Positions 11,497 to 12,045 of a stretch of DNA of 12,045 nucleotides are shown here, piece after piece. Source of the DNA: DASYAE01 sp036501535 (GTDB taxonomy: Bacteria; Actinomycetota; Actinomycetes; Streptomycetales; Catenulisporaceae); assembly GCA_036501535.1 (NCBI GenBank), contig DASYAE010000100.1, forward strand, positions 1-12,045, in the 5' to 3' direction. The stretch's first letter is position 1. Every line of letters starts with the position of its first letter. The translations under genes and the position numbers were made by a program. The notes under the pieces were generated by a model. That model saw only the letters and a list, made by a program, of their open reading frames with translations. It was not told where the DNA came from and searched no databases.

Positions 11497-12045
11497 TTGT
11501 CCTTGTTGTACGCGCCCGCCGTCGCCGGTACCAGCCGCCGCGCCGGGGCGTGTGACTGTCTGGCGCATCGCTATGGCAACGCCGCGGATCGTGCGATGCG
11601 CACCCCGGTGTATCCGACGGATCTGACCGACGCGCAGTGGGCGGTGCTCGCGCCGTTGATCCCGGCCCCGGCATGGATAAGGGGCCGTGGCGGGCGGCCG
11701 GAGGGCTACTGCCACCGGGAGATGATCGACGCGATGCTCTACGTCGATGACAACGGCACCAAATGGCGCGCGCTGCCTGCGGATTTCCCCGACTGGTCGG
11801 CCGCCTACCGGTTCTTTCGCCGGTGGCGTGACCAAGGGCTGGCCACGGTGTTGCACGACCGGCTGCGCCGGGCGTGCCGGAGCGTGGCAGGACGGGAGCC
11901 GGAACCGTCCGCGGCGGTGATCGACTCGCAGTCGCTGCGCGCCGCTGAGACCGTCGCCAAGGCTGATCGCGGGTTCGACGCGGGCAATTATCCCGGCACC
12001 GGGATAAGGGCAAGAAGATCGACGGGACGAAGCGGCACATCGCGG
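11497..12045 (+). CDS. IS5-family transposase, partial, with a frame break near 12003
   Basis: The frame from TTG 11497 (GGAGG 5 nt upstream) reads LSLLYAPAVAGTSRRAGACD, then the IS5 N-terminal DUF4096-like domain: YPTDLTDAQWAVLAPLIP, GRGGRPEGYCHREMIDAM, GTKWRALPADFPDW and YRFFRRWRDQGL. PSAAVIDSQSLRAAET carries the first catalytic aspartate, D143. ATG 11596 is a later possible start, but the upstream residues are also family-like. After GFDAGNYPGTG the expected motif (DKGKKIDGTKRHIA) continues in the -1 frame from 12003; in the original frame the residues become Arg/Ser-rich. One missing G in the GGG before ATAAGG would explain this. The -1 frame has a stop at 11964, so the shift lies between there and 12003. 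The remainder, with the other DDE residues, is outside the window, so whether the element is active cannot be judged. Confidence 0.85.
   Translation, partial: MSLLYAPAVAGTSRRAGACDCLAHRYGNAADRAMRTPVYPTDLTDAQWAVLAPLIPAPAWIRGRGGRPEGYCHREMIDAMLYVDDNGTKWRALPADFPDWSAAYRFFRRWRDQGLATVLHDRLRRACRSVAGREPEPSAAVIDSQSLRAAETVAKADRGFDAGNYPGTGIRARRSTGRSGTSR

Larger units (their letters stand above)
11366..12045 (+). mobile_element. IS5-family insertion sequence, left part (right end outside window)
   Basis: A transposase of the IS5 group begins at 11497 and runs to the window edge, so the element continues beyond 12045. The left boundary is an estimate: coding bias of the flanking remnant ends and lower-GC sequence starts near 11366 (GAGCTTGTTG), preceded by TCA, which would suit a TNA-type target. 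The terminal repeat cannot be confirmed without the right end. Confidence 0.7.

Noticed and set aside
1..12045. A defence island or biosynthetic gene cluster
   Set aside because: Ankyrin, STAND and methyltransferase proteins can occur in such loci, but no effector nuclease, toxin, core synthase or modification set is present here.

Overview
The window is high-GC DNA with strongly G/C-biased third codon positions, GTG/TTG starts and actinobacterial protein families (Methyltransf_19-type methyltransferase, NarL-type two-component pair, XRE/NB-ARC/TPR regulator, YccF). It comes from a filamentous-type actinomycete; an order such as Streptomycetales or Catenulisporales is my inference. The rare leucine codon TTA at codon 9 of a regulator also fits a bldA-using actinomycete.

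Left part (1-5446): the 3' end of an SAM-dependent methyltransferase gene (+) converges on a minus-strand gene for an ankyrin-repeat protein with a C-terminal NTF2/SnoaL-like domain. Upstream of that lie, all on the minus strand, a stand-alone SnoaL-like gene followed by a strong hairpin, a LuxR/NarL response regulator and a histidine kinase. The kinase is the most striking item here: its reading frame begins as an ABC-transporter ATPase (start, Walker A), and after about 65 residues it passes in frame into a membrane-bound kinase. This looks like a deletion that removed the rest of the ATPase and probably a permease.

Middle (5447-7997): a 321-nt divergent control region holds an 18-bp operator-like palindrome and a 9-bp-stem hairpin. 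It is followed by a type II membrane protein with an extracellular LamG/concanavalin-like domain, then a convergent yccF gene, then 458 nt in which I see no convincing gene.

Right part (7998-12045): a 777-residue XRE-NB-ARC-TPR (STAND) regulator with a TTA codon near its start, a small alpha/beta hydrolase, a five-unit 12-bp tandem repeat and a short coding-like remnant. Last comes the left portion of an IS5-family insertion sequence whose transposase frame breaks just before the window ends. The presumed Shine-Dalgarno of the transposase sits in one arm of a long-loop inverted repeat, suggesting translational protection against read-through transcription.

The window is mostly regulatory and signalling genes of ordinary families. 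I do not see a multi-gene defence or biosynthetic system. The most unusual signals are the ATPase-kinase chimera, the IS hairpin, and a scatter of short tandem expansions (6, 9, 12 and 17 bp) both inside and outside genes.
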